From a virus: 24,398 nucleotides of DNA. Position numbers and translations under genes: made by a program. The stretch lies in the IMG/VR virus record IMGVR_UViG_3300006925_000144, positions 1-24,398 of that record; one strand, 5' to 3'. The notes beneath the pieces are model-generated. The model searched no databases and had not been told where the DNA came from. It saw only the letters and a program-made list of their open reading frames with translations. Shown one piece after another: positions 6,498 through 14,724 of the stretch (positions within the stretch are counted from its first letter, which is position 1; each line of letters opens with the position of its first letter).

Positions 6498-7301
6498 ATG
6501 TTTATAAACAAAGTCTCCCCAAGTAAGATAAAGGTTTACGACGAATGCAAGCTGAAGTACAAATTTAAGTACGTCGATTACTTGCCTGAGAAGTCTACCA
6601 ATACCGATGCTCTGCAATTTGGTTCTTACATTCACAAGATTTTTGAAGACGGTGTAGCAAGTACATCAGCGGAAGAACTTAATGAGATTGCGAAGGTCTT
6701 ACGTCGGAACTACACTTTCGACAAAGAGCGCGAAGTGAAGATTGAGAAGTGCATTAACAACTTCTTTGCATTCAATAACTCGCTTTCTTCTTGTGAACAA
6801 ATCTCAACCGAGCAATCTTTTGCGGTTGAACTTAAGCATGGATACGCTGTAAACGGAATTATTGACCGTATCGTAAAGAGTCAGGACGGGGGCTATCTTG
6901 TAATCGACTACAAGACAAGCAAAAGAGCCTCTACCAAAAGGGAGTTATTTAACGACCCTCAAATGCTCTTATACGCTTACGCAGTGTCGGTGTTGTACAC
7001 TGTCCCTATTGCTTCAATAACTTTAGCCCACTACTACCCCCACATGGACAAATTGGTTCATGTTAAATTTTCTGAGCCTCATGTCTTGATGTACATGAGG
7101 AAGCTGACACAGAAAATTTGGGAGATTAGGAAGAAAAAAAAGGATGACTTCTTCCCACAGGTAAACCAGTATTGTGACTGGTGTGGGTACAAAGGTATGT
7201 GCCCTAAACAGAACCCAACTACTCACTTAACTGAGTATGTTGAGGCTGTTAAATCCAAGAAAGCAAAGAAGAGAAAGGTCCCTTTAGGGACTAAGGTCTG
7301 A
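6498..7301 (+). CDS. Cas4/RecB-like PD-(D/E)XK nuclease with Fe-S cluster cysteines
   Basis: The protein has 267 aa. Nuclease motifs are GSYIHKIFE (H46, E50), GIIDRI (D123), VIDYKTSK (D137, K139) and the QMLLYAYAV helix (motif QxxxY), all diagnostic of the PDDEXK_1/RecB superfamily. C17 (YDEC) together with C226, C229 and C235 (CDWCGYKGMC) gives the one-plus-three cysteine layout that holds a 4Fe-4S cluster in Cas4 and AddB nucleases. It is therefore predicted to be a metal-dependent DNA exonuclease acting in recombination or end processing. No cas genes or repeats are nearby, so this is a phage repair or replication nuclease, not a CRISPR adaptation module. It is divergently placed from the primase. 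A small GC-rich hairpin (7278-7291) lies within its 3' end. Confidence 0.92.
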   Translation: MFINKVSPSKIKVYDECKLKYKFKYVDYLPEKSTNTDALQFGSYIHKIFEDGVASTSAEELNEIAKVLRRNYTFDKEREVKIEKCINNFFAFNNSLSSCEQISTEQSFAVELKHGYAVNGIIDRIVKSQDGGYLVIDYKTSKRASTKRELFNDPQMLLYAYAVSVLYTVPIASITLAHYYPHMDKLVHVKFSEPHVLMYMRKLTQKIWEIRKKKKDDFFPQVNQYCDWCGYKGMCPKQNPTTHLTEYVEAVKSKKAKKRKVPLGTKV

Positions 7302-7314
7302 AAGTAACAGGTTC

Positions 7315-7332
7315 AATACTTAGTTAAGTATT
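7315..7332. terminator. AT-rich inverted repeat between convergent genes (weak bidirectional terminator candidate)
   Basis: AATACTTA (7315-7322), GT, TAAGTATT (7325-7332) is a perfect 8-bp inverted repeat in the 29-nt gap between convergent stops at 7301 and 7331. The stem is AU-rich and lacks a clear T-run, so efficiency as an intrinsic terminator would be low. Position is the main support. Confidence 0.35.
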
Positions 7333-7642
7333 AAGAATCAGCTTCTTCTTTCATTACGAAATACTTGGGGTCTTCATATATAAGAGGATAATAATCCTCT
7401 ATGCTGACCGATTCAAAGAAGTTTCTTACTTCCTGGATACTGTACTTATGCTTTTTTGTATATGCTGATACAAGGGTAGATAACTTTAATGGTCTTTGTG
7501 TTTCTAAAGATTTTAAAACTTTTTCTTGAAATATTTCAATAAAGTGTGTAGAAAACCTGTATCTCCATGCTTCTTTAAACTTTAGAGATAAACAGTAATT
7601 TATTTGTTCCATGAATTCGCTAAGACGTATAGAATCATCCAT
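7331..7642 (-). CDS. Small protein of unknown function
   Basis: The protein has 103 aa from an ATG at 7642-7640, preceded by a very AT-rich stretch with TATAAA-like elements. It is helical, and rich in aromatic and charged residues (FKEAWRYRFSTHFIEIF, then VRNFFESVSIEDYYPLIYED). It has no membrane segment, no cysteine cluster and no obvious helix-turn-helix. It is an orphan leftward gene between two rightward units, convergent with the nuclease gene. I do not recognise the family; a small regulatory or host-interaction protein is possible but not supported by any motif. Confidence 0.7.
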   Translation of the reverse strand: MDDSIRLSEFMEQINYCLSLKFKEAWRYRFSTHFIEIFQEKVLKSLETQRPLKLSTLVSAYTKKHKYSIQEVRNFFESVSIEDYYPLIYEDPKYFVMKEEADS

Positions 7643-7667
7643 AATTTATATTTTATATATAATATAG
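7643..7667. promoter_or_regulatory. AT-rich divergent promoter region
   Basis: This stretch is almost pure A/T between a leftward start (7642) and a rightward start (7697). The plus strand has TATAAT at 7658-7663, 33 nt before the ATG. The minus strand reads TATATAAAATATAAATT directly before the leftward ATG, which includes T4-late-like TATAAAT cores. The rightward promoter would head the long tail/baseplate gene run. Confidence 0.45.
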
Positions 7668-7696
7668 AGAAACTTGAACCAGTTCTGACACATAAA

Positions 7697-8083
7697 ATGG
7701 TAAAAATTTTAAAAACTAAATATTTGGGTACGACCCGGAAGCTTCCGACAAAGGAACAGGCGGAAAAACATTCGAAAAGGGTAGCTAAAGGCTGTTTATT
7801 TTCCTTCTACTACAGGTCCAAGAGTGCTACTGACCTTAACCCCCTAATTATTATGATTTCTCCAAAATGGATTGCCAAAAAAGGAGGCTCTTATTTTACC
7901 GGGGTCAACCTAAACACTTTTCCTAAAGATATTCGTCAGGAACTTATTAAGGAGTTCGGTGGACTACCTGTCGGTTCTGTTTCGTACAACGACATTAAAG
8001 CTGCTTCCAAGCGTCATCCCTCGTGTTGTGTCAGGACGTATAACGTAAATAAGGTACGAGCCCTACATAAAGTAGAGATTTAA
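7697..8083 (+). CDS. Small conserved-looking phage protein of unknown function, upstream of tape measure
   Basis: The protein has 128 aa from the ATG at 7697. The frame stays open to an ATG at 7604, but that start would overlap the divergent small gene and its promoter region, so the inner ATG is preferred. The central part (CLFSFYYRSKS, NPLIIMIS, then YFTGVNLNTFPKDIRQELI) matches a pattern I have seen in small unnamed proteins of T4-like phages: an F-Y core, P-L-I, then G-x-N-L-N with a proline and an arginine-rich helix. The C-terminus is basic and contains a CC pair. It ends one base before the tape-measure ATG, so it is probably co-expressed with the tail genes. The function is unknown. 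Confidence 0.75.
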   Translation: MVKILKTKYLGTTRKLPTKEQAEKHSKRVAKGCLFSFYYRSKSATDLNPLIIMISPKWIAKKGGSYFTGVNLNTFPKDIRQELIKEFGGLPVGSVSYNDIKAASKRHPSCCVRTYNVNKVRALHKVEI

Positions 8084-8084
8084 T

Positions 8085-9965
8085 ATGTCTGAAGAAAAAA
8101 TCGACCCCGCACAGCAGAAAATTATAGACTTGCTTTCACAGATTGCAAGTGATAAACGTGGTGGCAAAACGGAAGAGGCGGAAGCTAGGCGAAACACAAA
8201 TTTCAAGAAAAACACCCGGGCTATCAGAGATAATGGGTTAGCTTTAGTGGGGCTCCACCAGGGCATGCTCAGTCTGAAATCCATGATAGGAAAGCAGCTT
8301 CAGATGAATCAAGGTTTAGCGACCGCTTTGGGGCAGACTGGAGACGCCGCGAAAGGTATTTCTGAGGCTACTGGCCGATTCCTCAGAGGTCAGCAAGGCG
8401 CAGAGCAAATGGTCAAGGTGTTTAAAGACGCCGTAGACATGGGAATGACACGGTTTTCCGACCAAACTCTACGGTTTGGCACACAATTGAAGGTTCTTGG
8501 TATTCAGAACAGAACTTCTTTTCAATTAATGCGGGTTAATACCCAGGCACTCGGTTTAGCGGAAGAAGCCTCCCTTGGTCTTGCCCAAGATTTAATCACA
8601 ACTGCCATCGAGAACAAGGACTCTATATCCGGTCTCATCGGCGCCATCAATAGTATGAAGGATGCGATGATAGACACTGCTGTGGAGCTAGGTCCGAAAG
8701 CAGCTATGAATGCCCAGAAAATAGCAGCTATGATGTCGCAAGGTAACTCTGAGCTACAAGAGTCGTCCGCTAAATTCGTTAAATCGTTCTTAGCAGGTAG
8801 TGATGGGTATATGAAAGCTGCCAAGCTAGGTGTTCAATTCACTGGCAAAGAAAGTACTGCTGAGATGGCTCGTAAATTCGAAACCATCCTTGGTAAGATA
8901 CAGGGTCTACAGGCTGGTAAACAAGGAGCAGGTTCTCAATTCTTCTTTGATGCCATGGAGAGGTCCCTTGGTTTAAGTAGAGAGGACTTCAACCTTCAAA
9001 CGCAGATAGGAACAAGTATTCATGCTCTAAAGGAAGGTAATATTAAACAATTAGCTCAGGAGAGCGCTAGCATAAACGCACAACAGACTTTCTGGAACAG
9101 AACAGAGTCCCTCCAAACAAACATATCGGAGGGAGTCGGAAACACTACGACAAAACTGAACGAAATACTCACTAAAATTGATGGTTTCAATCCGACACTA
9201 GGGAACTACCTTGTCCCTATTTTAGGCGGGATTGTTTCCCTGGTGGGTCTTCTAGGACTCAAAAGTCTCGGAAGGGTATTTTGGACCCCCATTAAATGGC
9301 TCGGCAAAGGTCTAGGGAGGGGGCTTAGTGGATTGGGAGTTGTTCTCGCCAACAAAATTTTTGGGGTAAAAAGTGCGGTAATGAAAACCTCTGGCAAAAC
9401 TATTCATGGCGCAGCGGCTAAAGGCGCTGTTAAAAAAGGTAGTGCTGTAGCTATCCAAAAAGGATTCTTTAAAGGGTTGGTCAAAAAGATACCTATTATC
9501 GGCGCAATTGCTGGCGCGGGCTACGCAGTTAGTAGAGCCGTGAAAGGGGACTGGACGGGGGCGGCTATGGAGCTCGCTTCAGGTGTCGCAAGTACAATGC
9601 CAGGATTAGGGACGGCTGCTTCCGTAGGCATCGATGCGGGTCTTATAGCCAGAGACGTAGCAAACAGCCCGACCGGAAAAGTAGCAGACTCGGCAGGAGG
9701 CACCTTCGCAGCTTCCATGTCCGAGGAGCCTGCCCCCATGGTTGCACAAGCAGAGCAAAGAGCTAAATCAATGGACTTCGGTATGTCTGATGCCGGTCGG
9801 CAAGCACTCGTTTCCGTAACAAATGCTTTGCAGGAAAATACCACTGTATTAAGAGAAATTCTAGAGTCTAATAAAGAAAGTAACAATCTGAATGAAGACC
9901 AACTTAAAATTATGTCTGATGACGGGGGACACACACGAATTAGAGCCGGGAGGATGGCATATTGA
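8085..9965 (+). CDS. Tail tape measure protein (gp29-like)
   Basis: The protein has 626 aa. It spans the tail lumen during assembly and sets tube length. Residues 1-360 are helical and Gln/Ala-rich (Gln-Gly-Ala runs). Hydrophobic stretches at about 375-395 (YLVPILGGIVSLVGLLGL), 469-482 (IPIIGAIAGAGYAV) and about 505-525 resemble the membrane-inserting segments of tape measures. The C-terminal tail is helical (TNALQENTTVLREILESN) as expected for hub contact. At about 1.5 angstrom per residue it predicts a tail of about 94 nm; T4 gp29 has 590 aa. The gene lies directly upstream of the tube-cap-like gene, as gene 29 lies before 48 and 54 in T4. Identity rests on architecture and position. Confidence 0.85.
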   Translation: MSEEKIDPAQQKIIDLLSQIASDKRGGKTEEAEARRNTNFKKNTRAIRDNGLALVGLHQGMLSLKSMIGKQLQMNQGLATALGQTGDAAKGISEATGRFLRGQQGAEQMVKVFKDAVDMGMTRFSDQTLRFGTQLKVLGIQNRTSFQLMRVNTQALGLAEEASLGLAQDLITTAIENKDSISGLIGAINSMKDAMIDTAVELGPKAAMNAQKIAAMMSQGNSELQESSAKFVKSFLAGSDGYMKAAKLGVQFTGKESTAEMARKFETILGKIQGLQAGKQGAGSQFFFDAMERSLGLSREDFNLQTQIGTSIHALKEGNIKQLAQESASINAQQTFWNRTESLQTNISEGVGNTTTKLNEILTKIDGFNPTLGNYLVPILGGIVSLVGLLGLKSLGRVFWTPIKWLGKGLGRGLSGLGVVLANKIFGVKSAVMKTSGKTIHGAAAKGAVKKGSAVAIQKGFFKGLVKKIPIIGAIAGAGYAVSRAVKGDWTGAAMELASGVASTMPGLGTAASVGIDAGLIARDVANSPTGKVADSAGGTFAASMSEEPAPMVAQAEQRAKSMDFGMSDAGRQALVSVTNALQENTTVLREILESNKESNNLNEDQLKIMSDDGGHTRIRAGRMAY

Positions 9966-9967
9966 GC

Positions 9968-11047
9968 ATGAACCAAACTGATTTTGTAAACGCGATGGTG
10001 CAAAGTGATAGCGATTTCTCTCAATCGTATAGCACTTCAAGTAAAGATACGGGGCAGATAAATGCCAAGCTTAATCCTATAGATAGATTTCAGTTGAATC
10101 AAGCTATTGAGAGACGGGCAGGACTTCGTTTTAATTATGCTCCTGTTCACGGGGACCCGAACCCTGCGGTAAATGATTATAATTACCAGCAAACAAGAAG
10201 AGTGTGGATTCCGTTCTTCGAAAACCCCATGATAACGGAATCTAGAAAGGCGAATTACGCAAGTAAGAAAATACTTTTACGAAATGAGCCCGTTAGACTT
10301 TACACAGGAAGTGAAGCAAGAAAAATCAAGATAGATATTCATTATAGTCTTATACATATGGCTTCAATGATTGGGCAGCAAGATTTGACTGAAATGTTTG
10401 CTATTAACACTGGACGAATGGATATCTACAACGATACCCTAGCCGTTACCAAGTATCTACAAGATACTTTGGAGAGAGATACCGGCTCTACAGCGGGAGC
10501 GGAATCTGATTCTGACTTAACCAGAAAAGCTCACGAGCGAGGACATTCCTCGGAGGGTCCTTGGGGTCCGAACAACTGGTGGAAAAACCCAGAACAACCT
10601 TCTCCACGCCCCAATTACTGGAATTTCGCGTTAATGTGGGTGATGCGAACTACACCACAGTGGGTTAATCACCATAAAATAATGCAAAAAGTTATAAACA
10701 ACATTAGAAGCGCCGTTATAGGTACTCAACAGATGCCCGTAAAAGGTCCTCCTATTGTCGAATTAAAGTGGGGCACCATGTATAACTACACCCCTTGTAT
10801 TGTAACAGATTATAAAATACAGCCAATTGAGAATGCGGGATACGACACAAAGTCATTAACCGCGCAGCGTCTAAAGGTATCCCTCAGCCTTGAGGAGATG
10901 AGAAATGTTAACGGAAATTTATGGGGTAATCCCGAGATTGGAGGGGACCTTCCAGGATGGGACTCTATTGCCCGTCTCGGTAACATTGACCCTGTTCCTA
11001 CAGACCTTCCTAGAAGTCCCATAACCCCTAACAATACGGTCAGGTAA
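9968..11047 (+). CDS. Baseplate tail-tube cap/initiator (gp48/gp54-like)
   Basis: The protein has 359 aa from the ATG at 9968. These proteins cap the hub and nucleate the tail tube. Residues about 85-125 (ITESRKANYASKKIL then RNEPVRLYTGSEARKIKID) and the end (PPIVELKWGTMYNYTPCIV then QRLKVSLSLEEMRN) match the pattern of T4-like tube-initiation baseplate proteins. An in-frame TTG at 9962 overlaps the tape-measure stop as TTGA and lies 8 nt after GGGAGG (9948-9953). That spacing is better than for the ATG, so TTG is a real alternative start. A Gly/Trp/Pro/Asn-rich segment (about 195-220) looks like a surface loop. Whether it is nearer gp48 or gp54 cannot be told by eye. Confidence 0.84.
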   Translation: MNQTDFVNAMVQSDSDFSQSYSTSSKDTGQINAKLNPIDRFQLNQAIERRAGLRFNYAPVHGDPNPAVNDYNYQQTRRVWIPFFENPMITESRKANYASKKILLRNEPVRLYTGSEARKIKIDIHYSLIHMASMIGQQDLTEMFAINTGRMDIYNDTLAVTKYLQDTLERDTGSTAGAESDSDLTRKAHERGHSSEGPWGPNNWWKNPEQPSPRPNYWNFALMWVMRTTPQWVNHHKIMQKVINNIRSAVIGTQQMPVKGPPIVELKWGTMYNYTPCIVTDYKIQPIENAGYDTKSLTAQRLKVSLSLEEMRNVNGNLWGNPEIGGDLPGWDSIARLGNIDPVPTDLPRSPITPNNTVR

Positions 11048-11051
11048 ACCA

Positions 11052-11351
11052 ATGGCATTAAACGGAGATAGACAAAATATTTTTCAAGGAACAGTTATTT
11101 CCCATAGAGGAAAGACTATAACAGATATAGGAATGTCTAAAAAGTATAGAAGTTTTATAACTTCAATACAAGAGCCTAACCAATCTAAGGTTGCGGTTGT
11201 TCCTAACAATATGGAAGGTCGTCCTGATTTGCTGGCTTATGCGGCATACGGTAACGAGCTTTTGTGGTGGGTTATCGTAGAAGCAAACAACGTATATGAT
11301 TACGAAGAAGACCTAAAAGCAGGTACCCAAATAATTATCCCAATACTTTAA
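11052..11351 (+). CDS. LysM-like baseplate wedge protein (gp53-like)
   Basis: The protein has 99 aa. Residues 57-97 (RPDLLAYAAYGNELLWWVIV, EANNVYDYEEDLKAGTQIIIP) have the LysM layout: a D-L-A-x-x-x-Y-G helix, W-x-I-x-x-x-N-N, and G-x-x-I-x-I-P. This is also the hallmark of T4 gp53 and related small baseplate proteins, which bind inside the virion rather than to peptidoglycan. T4 gp53 is about 196 aa, so this is a minimal version. Weak AGGT lies upstream of the ATG. It sits between the tube cap and the hub, with 1 nt to the next start. Confidence 0.87.
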   Translation: MALNGDRQNIFQGTVISHRGKTITDIGMSKKYRSFITSIQEPNQSKVAVVPNNMEGRPDLLAYAAYGNELLWWVIVEANNVYDYEEDLKAGTQIIIPIL

Positions 11352-11352
11352 A

Positions 11353-14300
11353 ATGACAAAGACAGCCGCGTACAATGCTAACGAGGTTGCGGCAGTTTAC
11401 ATGTCGCTTAACCGGGATGACCTCCTGTCCACAGACGAAGGCGGTTCTAGGCTAAGTTCGGATACCACGTTAAGAAACGGTTTTTATGGTCTATCAGACC
11501 CATTTAATTTGAGGGGTATGCTTGAGTCCTTTGAGGTGGACTTCTCTCAGAGCTCAGGTAAGCAATCCTATCGTATTCGAATCCTAAACCCGACCTCGGA
11601 GCTAGAGGTACTTTTGTTGGGTTTTTACGACGAGGTATTCCCTTCTACCATGTCTACGTTTAAGCAGTTTAAAACAGCCGCTGAACAGGAAGCGAGAATG
11701 CTTGACGTTGTCGGTGACCTAGACAAAGAGCTTTTAGCTAATGACTCTCCTCCCGCACTTCCCTCCATATACTTAAGGTTTGGGTACGGCACCGAGGCCG
11801 ATACGGGACTGTCAAGAATTCACAAGGCTAAAATTTTCGATATTAAATATTATGTATCGGACAAAGAAGATAGGGTAATTGAGCTTCATGCGGTTGACCT
11901 ATTCTCTTACTCTAAACAAAATCCGGATTTTAACAGACGCCCGTACATCGCAAGAGTACCAGTTTCCGATGAGGTAGACGGTCAATTATCGCTTAGGAAA
12001 CCTTCCGAAATTTTAACCGAGATATTTGCCCTCTATACAAGCACTTACCCTGAATGCGTTCCTATTGTGGACTTGGGGTCTTACACTGATAGTATTGATA
12101 ACCTCGTATATTCAGTCGCCAAGGCGTTAGGGGAAAGCGATGCTATATCTGACCGGAACGCTGCCCTTAAAGAGGAGGGTCTTGAAGTTACTGAGAGCGA
12201 CGTAGTAACAGCCGAGGGATTAACTGAAGAAGAGGTAAAAGCGTTCGAGGACTTGCTGGACCGTCCTCTTATCACCGCTAAAAATATAGACCGTGGTGTT
12301 GATGGAACCGTAACTCCCCAAATCTTGTACCAAGCTTTTAAGATGGTTTTTGAGTCAATCGGCTTAAAGTGGGAGATGAACCCGGTCGGTGCTCCAGAAC
12401 CTGTAACTGGCGTTTTATCGCCTAACCAGACAACTGGTTCTAATGTTGACCCTGGCAAGGGTCTTGAAGACGAAGCCAATTCGGCTTCCAATATTAATAA
12501 TCTAAAGGTTAACATTCAAACGGAATGGTTGGAGCCTTCATTTGAGCCCAAGTATACTAAGGTTCAATCGACGGACCCCGAGCTGGATGGTCAAAAAAGA
12601 TTAAGTTTTTGGCCGATGGGTCTTAAGAGAACCTACGCCACCAGCGCCAGGGTCATAGGAACCGGTGAGCAAATAAGACCTCTTACTACTGAAGAAAAAG
12701 CCGCCCACCCGGAGTGGCGTATATGGCTTAATGCAGGGATGGTGAACCCCCAAAATACCGAGGACTTCCCCGGCTTCGCTTTAGCGGACCCCGAAGAGTT
12801 CAGCCCCGACGATTCTTTTAAATTCTCGTTTACTGTTGAGAAACTACAATCATATTTCTTTGCAGAGTCCGTAATAGATGCAAAGAACGCGTTAGCCCTA
12901 GGCACAGGTGACAGTTCTCTTCAGCCCATCCCGGTTAGTTTCCCTATCGTAGTTTATCCAGCTCACACCCAACAAAGTGCCTTTTCTACAGTACCCTTAT
13001 TTGGGGAACAAAATAATGTTGTAGGTCCATCGGTAGCTGGAACCTTTACCGGCGAACTCGCGCCGCTTATCGACGTTGAGAGTGGAATGTGGCAACCTTA
13101 TGCTTACTGGGAAACTTTTCCTGAAAGCCCAATTCAGGATTGGGCTTGGTACGCTAATGAGGTATACCAGAACAGTTACCGGTTTGACCCCCTCCCGCTC
13201 CATAAACTTGCTATTAACCCTTTGCTAGTAAATTTAGAGCCTACCGCCGAAACTGCACTATGGATTCTCCTTAATATACAAAATTACGATGAGAACAAAC
13301 AGAAGCAGCAAGAGGACCTGCGCAAAGGGTTGGAAGAACTTGCAAAGTCAGCCAAAAAAACTTTTTCCGGAATCACTCAGTTTATTTCCGAAAGACCCAA
13401 ACCTGGCGAAGCAACTAGATTCCGTAAATTTATTGATAGATTTTCAAATGCGTATGTAAGTATGGGCGATGACGGTGAGAACCCTCATATCAGCGCGTTC
13501 CTACAATCTATTCTCAATAACCTCAATAGATTGTTAATAGGAAAGAGTTCTAAAATGAGGGTAGTGCAAGTGCAGGTTAATGCCCTTACTCCCGCCGACA
13601 AAAAGAACTTGCAAGAGAATTCTGCTCTTTTTAATGGTATTACTTGGGAGGAAACGTGGGCAAACAATAATAACTGTCTTCTTCTCCTAATGCCTGGAGA
13701 TAGTATTATATCTCAATATTCCGATAGCGTAATAAGACCTATTTTGTCTTTCCCACAAACTAATAGAGGTACGGGACCTAAGTATTGTTGGTTGGATTAT
13801 GGAACCCCGGATTCTATCGTAGCGAACGTAGAGTTTACGGGGGATACTCGTGTGCTTGTTAACCTAGCACAAAGTAATTACAGCGTGAGACAGTGGAATG
13901 ACGTAAGGCAACTTTTTGACGGGAACGAAACTATTTCCAATGAGTTAATTTCCAATACCATTTCTAATATCTTGGCCGACAAAATAGCTAATATTGATGA
14001 TACCCAATCCGTAGAAGCGCAACTACAGCAAAAGGAAGAGCTGCAAAGGTTACAAAAAATAGCACATAACCAGTCTAATATGGAGATTAATGTAGAGCTT
14101 CTCGAACTACTACCAGAATTATTATCCTCGTACCAAGTAGACCCTAAAACTGGTGAGGATGAATTATCTGAATTAGAGGTTGTTACTGAAAATAGTGCCT
14201 TAGAATTAAGAAAATTAGCAAGTCTTGTGTCCAACCCAAAAATATTGCATACGCTTTATCCTGATGTTTATGGGGTGGATGGACAAACTAATAACATGAC

Positions 14301-14724
14301 TACCCCGGCAATTAAAGTTACGGCAAATGGAATCGTGAGGGAAGATAAACCTGTTCGGTTATTACGACAACGAATAGATTTAGATAGTATGAGAAGTCGA
14401 ATATCTAAAGTAGAACAATCGCGAAAGATAACTGACGTGGCGTACAACTATTCTGTCGCGATGCAACAAGAAGCATTTACCATAAAATTAACCACTTTGG
14501 GTATACCTGAAATTGATGACCCTGCATCAGAGTACCTAAGCAGACGAATATGTTTTAAATATTATGACCCTCGATTAGCCAACGGGTCACTTCATTGGCT
14601 TAGTGGCGTGTACCAATTAACAGGCTTTAAACACCGGCTCAACCCATCACAAGGGTTCCTCACCGAATTGGAGATGGTTAGACTCCCGAATGAAAGCCTA
14701 ACTAATCTTAAGGAGGTAACATAA
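11353..14724 (+). CDS. Giant baseplate hub protein (gp27/gpD-like) with long central insertion
   Basis: The protein has 1123 aa, far larger than T4 gp27 (391 aa). The N-terminus (FEVDFSQSSGKQSYRIRILN, residues about 55-80) and PSIYLRFGYGTEAD (about 136-150) resemble the first hub domain. The C-terminus (ICFKYYDPRLANGSLHW, then VYQLTGFKHRLNPSQGFLTE) carries the conserved hub ending in which a strand is followed by x-G-x-x-H and a Gly-x-x-T strand. About 700-800 residues lie between, with coiled or helical parts (DENKQKQQEDLRKGLEELAK) and beta-rich parts. No enzyme motif was recognised in the insert. The gene stop overlaps the spike ATG by one base, fitting the hub-spike pair. There is no ribosome site before the ATG. 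A cargo, pore-extension or assembly role for the insert is inference only. Confidence 0.85.
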   Translation: MTKTAAYNANEVAAVYMSLNRDDLLSTDEGGSRLSSDTTLRNGFYGLSDPFNLRGMLESFEVDFSQSSGKQSYRIRILNPTSELEVLLLGFYDEVFPSTMSTFKQFKTAAEQEARMLDVVGDLDKELLANDSPPALPSIYLRFGYGTEADTGLSRIHKAKIFDIKYYVSDKEDRVIELHAVDLFSYSKQNPDFNRRPYIARVPVSDEVDGQLSLRKPSEILTEIFALYTSTYPECVPIVDLGSYTDSIDNLVYSVAKALGESDAISDRNAALKEEGLEVTESDVVTAEGLTEEEVKAFEDLLDRPLITAKNIDRGVDGTVTPQILYQAFKMVFESIGLKWEMNPVGAPEPVTGVLSPNQTTGSNVDPGKGLEDEANSASNINNLKVNIQTEWLEPSFEPKYTKVQSTDPELDGQKRLSFWPMGLKRTYATSARVIGTGEQIRPLTTEEKAAHPEWRIWLNAGMVNPQNTEDFPGFALADPEEFSPDDSFKFSFTVEKLQSYFFAESVIDAKNALALGTGDSSLQPIPVSFPIVVYPAHTQQSAFSTVPLFGEQNNVVGPSVAGTFTGELAPLIDVESGMWQPYAYWETFPESPIQDWAWYANEVYQNSYRFDPLPLHKLAINPLLVNLEPTAETALWILLNIQNYDENKQKQQEDLRKGLEELAKSAKKTFSGITQFISERPKPGEATRFRKFIDRFSNAYVSMGDDGENPHISAFLQSILNNLNRLLIGKSSKMRVVQVQVNALTPADKKNLQENSALFNGITWEETWANNNNCLLLLMPGDSIISQYSDSVIRPILSFPQTNRGTGPKYCWLDYGTPDSIVANVEFTGDTRVLVNLAQSNYSVRQWNDVRQLFDGNETISNELISNTISNILADKIANIDDTQSVEAQLQQKEELQRLQKIAHNQSNMEINVELLELLPELLSSYQVDPKTGEDELSELEVVTENSALELRKLASLVSNPKILHTLYPDVYGVDGQTNNMTTPAIKVTANGIVREDKPVRLLRQRIDLDSMRSRISKVEQSRKITDVAYNYSVAMQQEAFTIKLTTLGIPEIDDPASEYLSRRICFKYYDPRLANGSLHWLSGVYQLTGFKHRLNPSQGFLTELEMVRLPNESLTNLKEVT
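14710..14717 (+). promoter_or_regulatory. Full Shine-Dalgarno site of the spike gene
   Basis: AAGGAGGT lies 6 nt before the ATG at 14724. It is the only textbook ribosome binding site in the window. It lies within the last codons of the hub gene and fixes the spike start. Confidence 0.85.

Noticed and set aside
7278-7291. GTCCC-TTTA-GGGAC hairpin as a terminator of the nuclease gene
   Set aside because: It lies before the stop codon and is not followed by a T-run; more likely incidental, though it could slow decay of the mRNA end.
6498-7301. CRISPR-Cas adaptation module because of the Cas4-like nuclease
   Set aside because: No repeat array, cas1 or cas2 nearby; all neighbours are phage replication and tail genes.
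7604-7696. Longer N-terminus for the 7697 gene from ATG 7604
   Set aside because: It would overlap the start and promoter region of the divergent small gene, and the added residues look like translated AT-rich intergenic DNA.
9521-10024. 167-codon leftward open frame opposite the tape measure end
   Set aside because: Antisense to a well-supported tail gene, without a promoter, ribosome site or recognisable protein pattern.
12081-12515. 144-codon leftward open frame inside the hub gene
   Set aside because: Shadow frame in a long conserved rightward gene; Ser/Arg-rich composition typical of antisense translation.
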